This document shows positions 5,030 through 6,000 of a DNA stretch of 6,000 bases, piece by piece (position 1 is the stretch's first letter; each line of letters starts with the position of its first letter). Position numbers and translations under genes: made by a program. Source of the stretch: Candidatus Competibacteraceae bacterium (GTDB taxonomy: Bacteria > Pseudomonadota > Gammaproteobacteria > Competibacterales > Competibacteraceae); NCBI GenBank assembly GCA_020444985.1, contig JAGRHK010000121.1, positions 1-6,000 of the forward strand, read 5' to 3'. Under the pieces are notes generated by a model. It was given only the letters and a program-made list of their open reading frames with translations. It was not told the origin of the DNA and made no database searches.

Positions 5030-6000
5030 ATGAATGACCCCTTATTGAAGGATCGAGAATCGGCGCTTGATCTCATCAAGCGGACCGCCCTGGATACTTG
5101 GCGACAACAGGCGGGTCTGGTATCCGCCGCATCGCCAAAAACAGCGGTTGCCGATATGAACGGCTCCGATGTGGCGATTGTCGGACGCGCGATCAGTCGC
5201 TGCTCAGCGGACCCGCGCATTCAGGCCAGCGCCGACCGTTCGCCGTTTGTTAGCGACGACTTCCTTGCCCTGGCGAATACTGGCGTACAGACCGGCATTG
5301 ACTGGCAATGGCTGCAACTGAACGCCGCCGTCGCGTTTACGAAGTTGACCCTGGTGGGCGATTTTCGAGAACAGGGATTGATCACGCCCGCACCGCCGCC
5401 CTTGCTGTTGAACCCCGAGGCGACCCCCATTGAACGCGGGACGCCGTTCATCACCCAGGAAACCGGACAAGTCCAAACCTTCGCTATCCAGGTTCCCATC
5501 AGCGACCGGCTTTATGCGAATGATAAATCGGGGATTTTCATTCAAGTCGGCCAAAAGCTGGCGGTCTCGGCAGCCGCCGCCCTGGCGGATGTTTGCTTTG
5601 CGGCGATCACCAACAACTTGGCCCTGGTGGATGGTGATCCCTGGCTGAGTGTGATCCACGGCAACCGCGCCGCCGCCGGCGCTGCATTGGACGTGATATC
5701 ACTGGGCGCGGCCCTGGCGGGTCTGCGTGTGCAGACGATCAACGGCCTGAAACTGAGCCTGCCGCCGCGCTACCTGCTGTGCGATCCCGCTATTGAACTC
5801 ACGGCCCGGCAGTTGACCCGCCAATACTTCGATCCTGAAGCGTTGACCGTCATCAGCGATGCGCGGTTAACCGGGTATGGCTTCGCACTGATCGCCGATC
5901 CCGCCGTATTCCCCTGTCTGGCCCGGCTGCAAATCATGGAGAATCCGCTGATGGTCAGCGCGCGCCGTCAAGACGGCGGAATCGCTTTCAAAGCGGTTGC
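5030..6000 (+). CDS. Phage major capsid protein, Mu gpT / prohead-protease-fusion C-domain type (3' end outside window)
   Basis: An open frame of at least 323 codons begins at ATG 5030 (AAGG at 5016-5019) and runs off the right edge without a stop. From about residue 72 it follows the Mu-like major head subunit pattern, also seen as the C-terminal domain of ClpP-like protease/major capsid fusions: SDDFLALANTGVQTG, FAIQVPISDRLYANDKSGIF, then IHGNRAAAGAALDVISLGAALAGLR (about 208-232) and PPRYLLCDPAIELTARQL (about 245-262). The protein would form the capsid shell. The first 70 residues, mostly helical and charged, lack any protease signature, so the protease must be a separate gene, lost or not required. 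The high GC content resembles the primase rather than the left edge. Position directly after terS is unusual. Confidence 0.75.
   Translation, partial: MNDPLLKDRESALDLIKRTALDTWRQQAGLVSAASPKTAVADMNGSDVAIVGRAISRCSADPRIQASADRSPFVSDDFLALANTGVQTGIDWQWLQLNAAVAFTKLTLVGDFREQGLITPAPPPLLLNPEATPIERGTPFITQETGQVQTFAIQVPISDRLYANDKSGIFIQVGQKLAVSAAAALADVCFAAITNNLALVDGDPWLSVIHGNRAAAGAALDVISLGAALAGLRVQTINGLKLSLPPRYLLCDPAIELTARQLTRQYFDPEALTVISDARLTGYGFALIADPAVFPCLARLQIMENPLMVSARRQDGGIAFKAV

Noticed and set aside
5204..5659. 151-codon open frame on the minus strand
   Set aside because: It is antisense to the capsid gene, whose forward frame has clear family similarity. No motif is recognisable in the minus-strand product.

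Overview
The window reads as part of an integrated, phage-related accessory element in a proteobacterium, most likely a gammaproteobacterium. That guess rests on GC-rich coding, Shine-Dalgarno use and family resemblance, not on a taxonomic marker. No rRNA, tRNA, integrase or CRISPR array is visible, so neither element boundary is proven.

Layout, all on the + strand. (1) Positions 2-247 hold the 3' end of an unrecognised gene. (2) Positions 227-288 hold four alternating copies of an 11-bp half-site, including a perfect 10+10 bp palindrome, over a good sigma70-like promoter. (3) A short operon follows: an AlpA-like DNA-binding protein (350-553), an Ash/Icd-like small frame (553-825) that overlaps a structured RNA segment resembling the P4 CI / P1 C4 immunity RNA region, and an unknown 159-residue protein (822-1301). 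The three genes are joined by TGATG and ATGA overlaps and closed by a strong hairpin terminator. (4) A structured leader (1330-1447) precedes a large primase-helicase (1448-4015), which is coupled by TGATG to a small protein with a TubC-N-like domain (4015-4389). The 3' end of the primase gene contains a 3+3 inverted array of 9-bp repeats next to an AT-rich stretch, a candidate replication origin. (5) A third block starts a packaging and head module: a DUF1441/Nu1-like terminase small subunit (4494-4970), possibly made from a leaderless transcript, and a Mu gpT-type major capsid protein (5030 to beyond the right edge).

Taken together, an AlpA-like regulator, an immunity-RNA-like leader and a self-replication primase with iteron-like repeats are the hallmarks of a P4-like or PICI-like satellite. 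A terminase small subunit and the element's own capsid protein immediately downstream would fit a capsid-forming phage-inducible island, or a prophage remnant in which terL, portal and protease genes were lost between terS and the capsid gene. The sequence in view cannot separate these. Functional calls are from motif and family recognition by eye; no database search was run.
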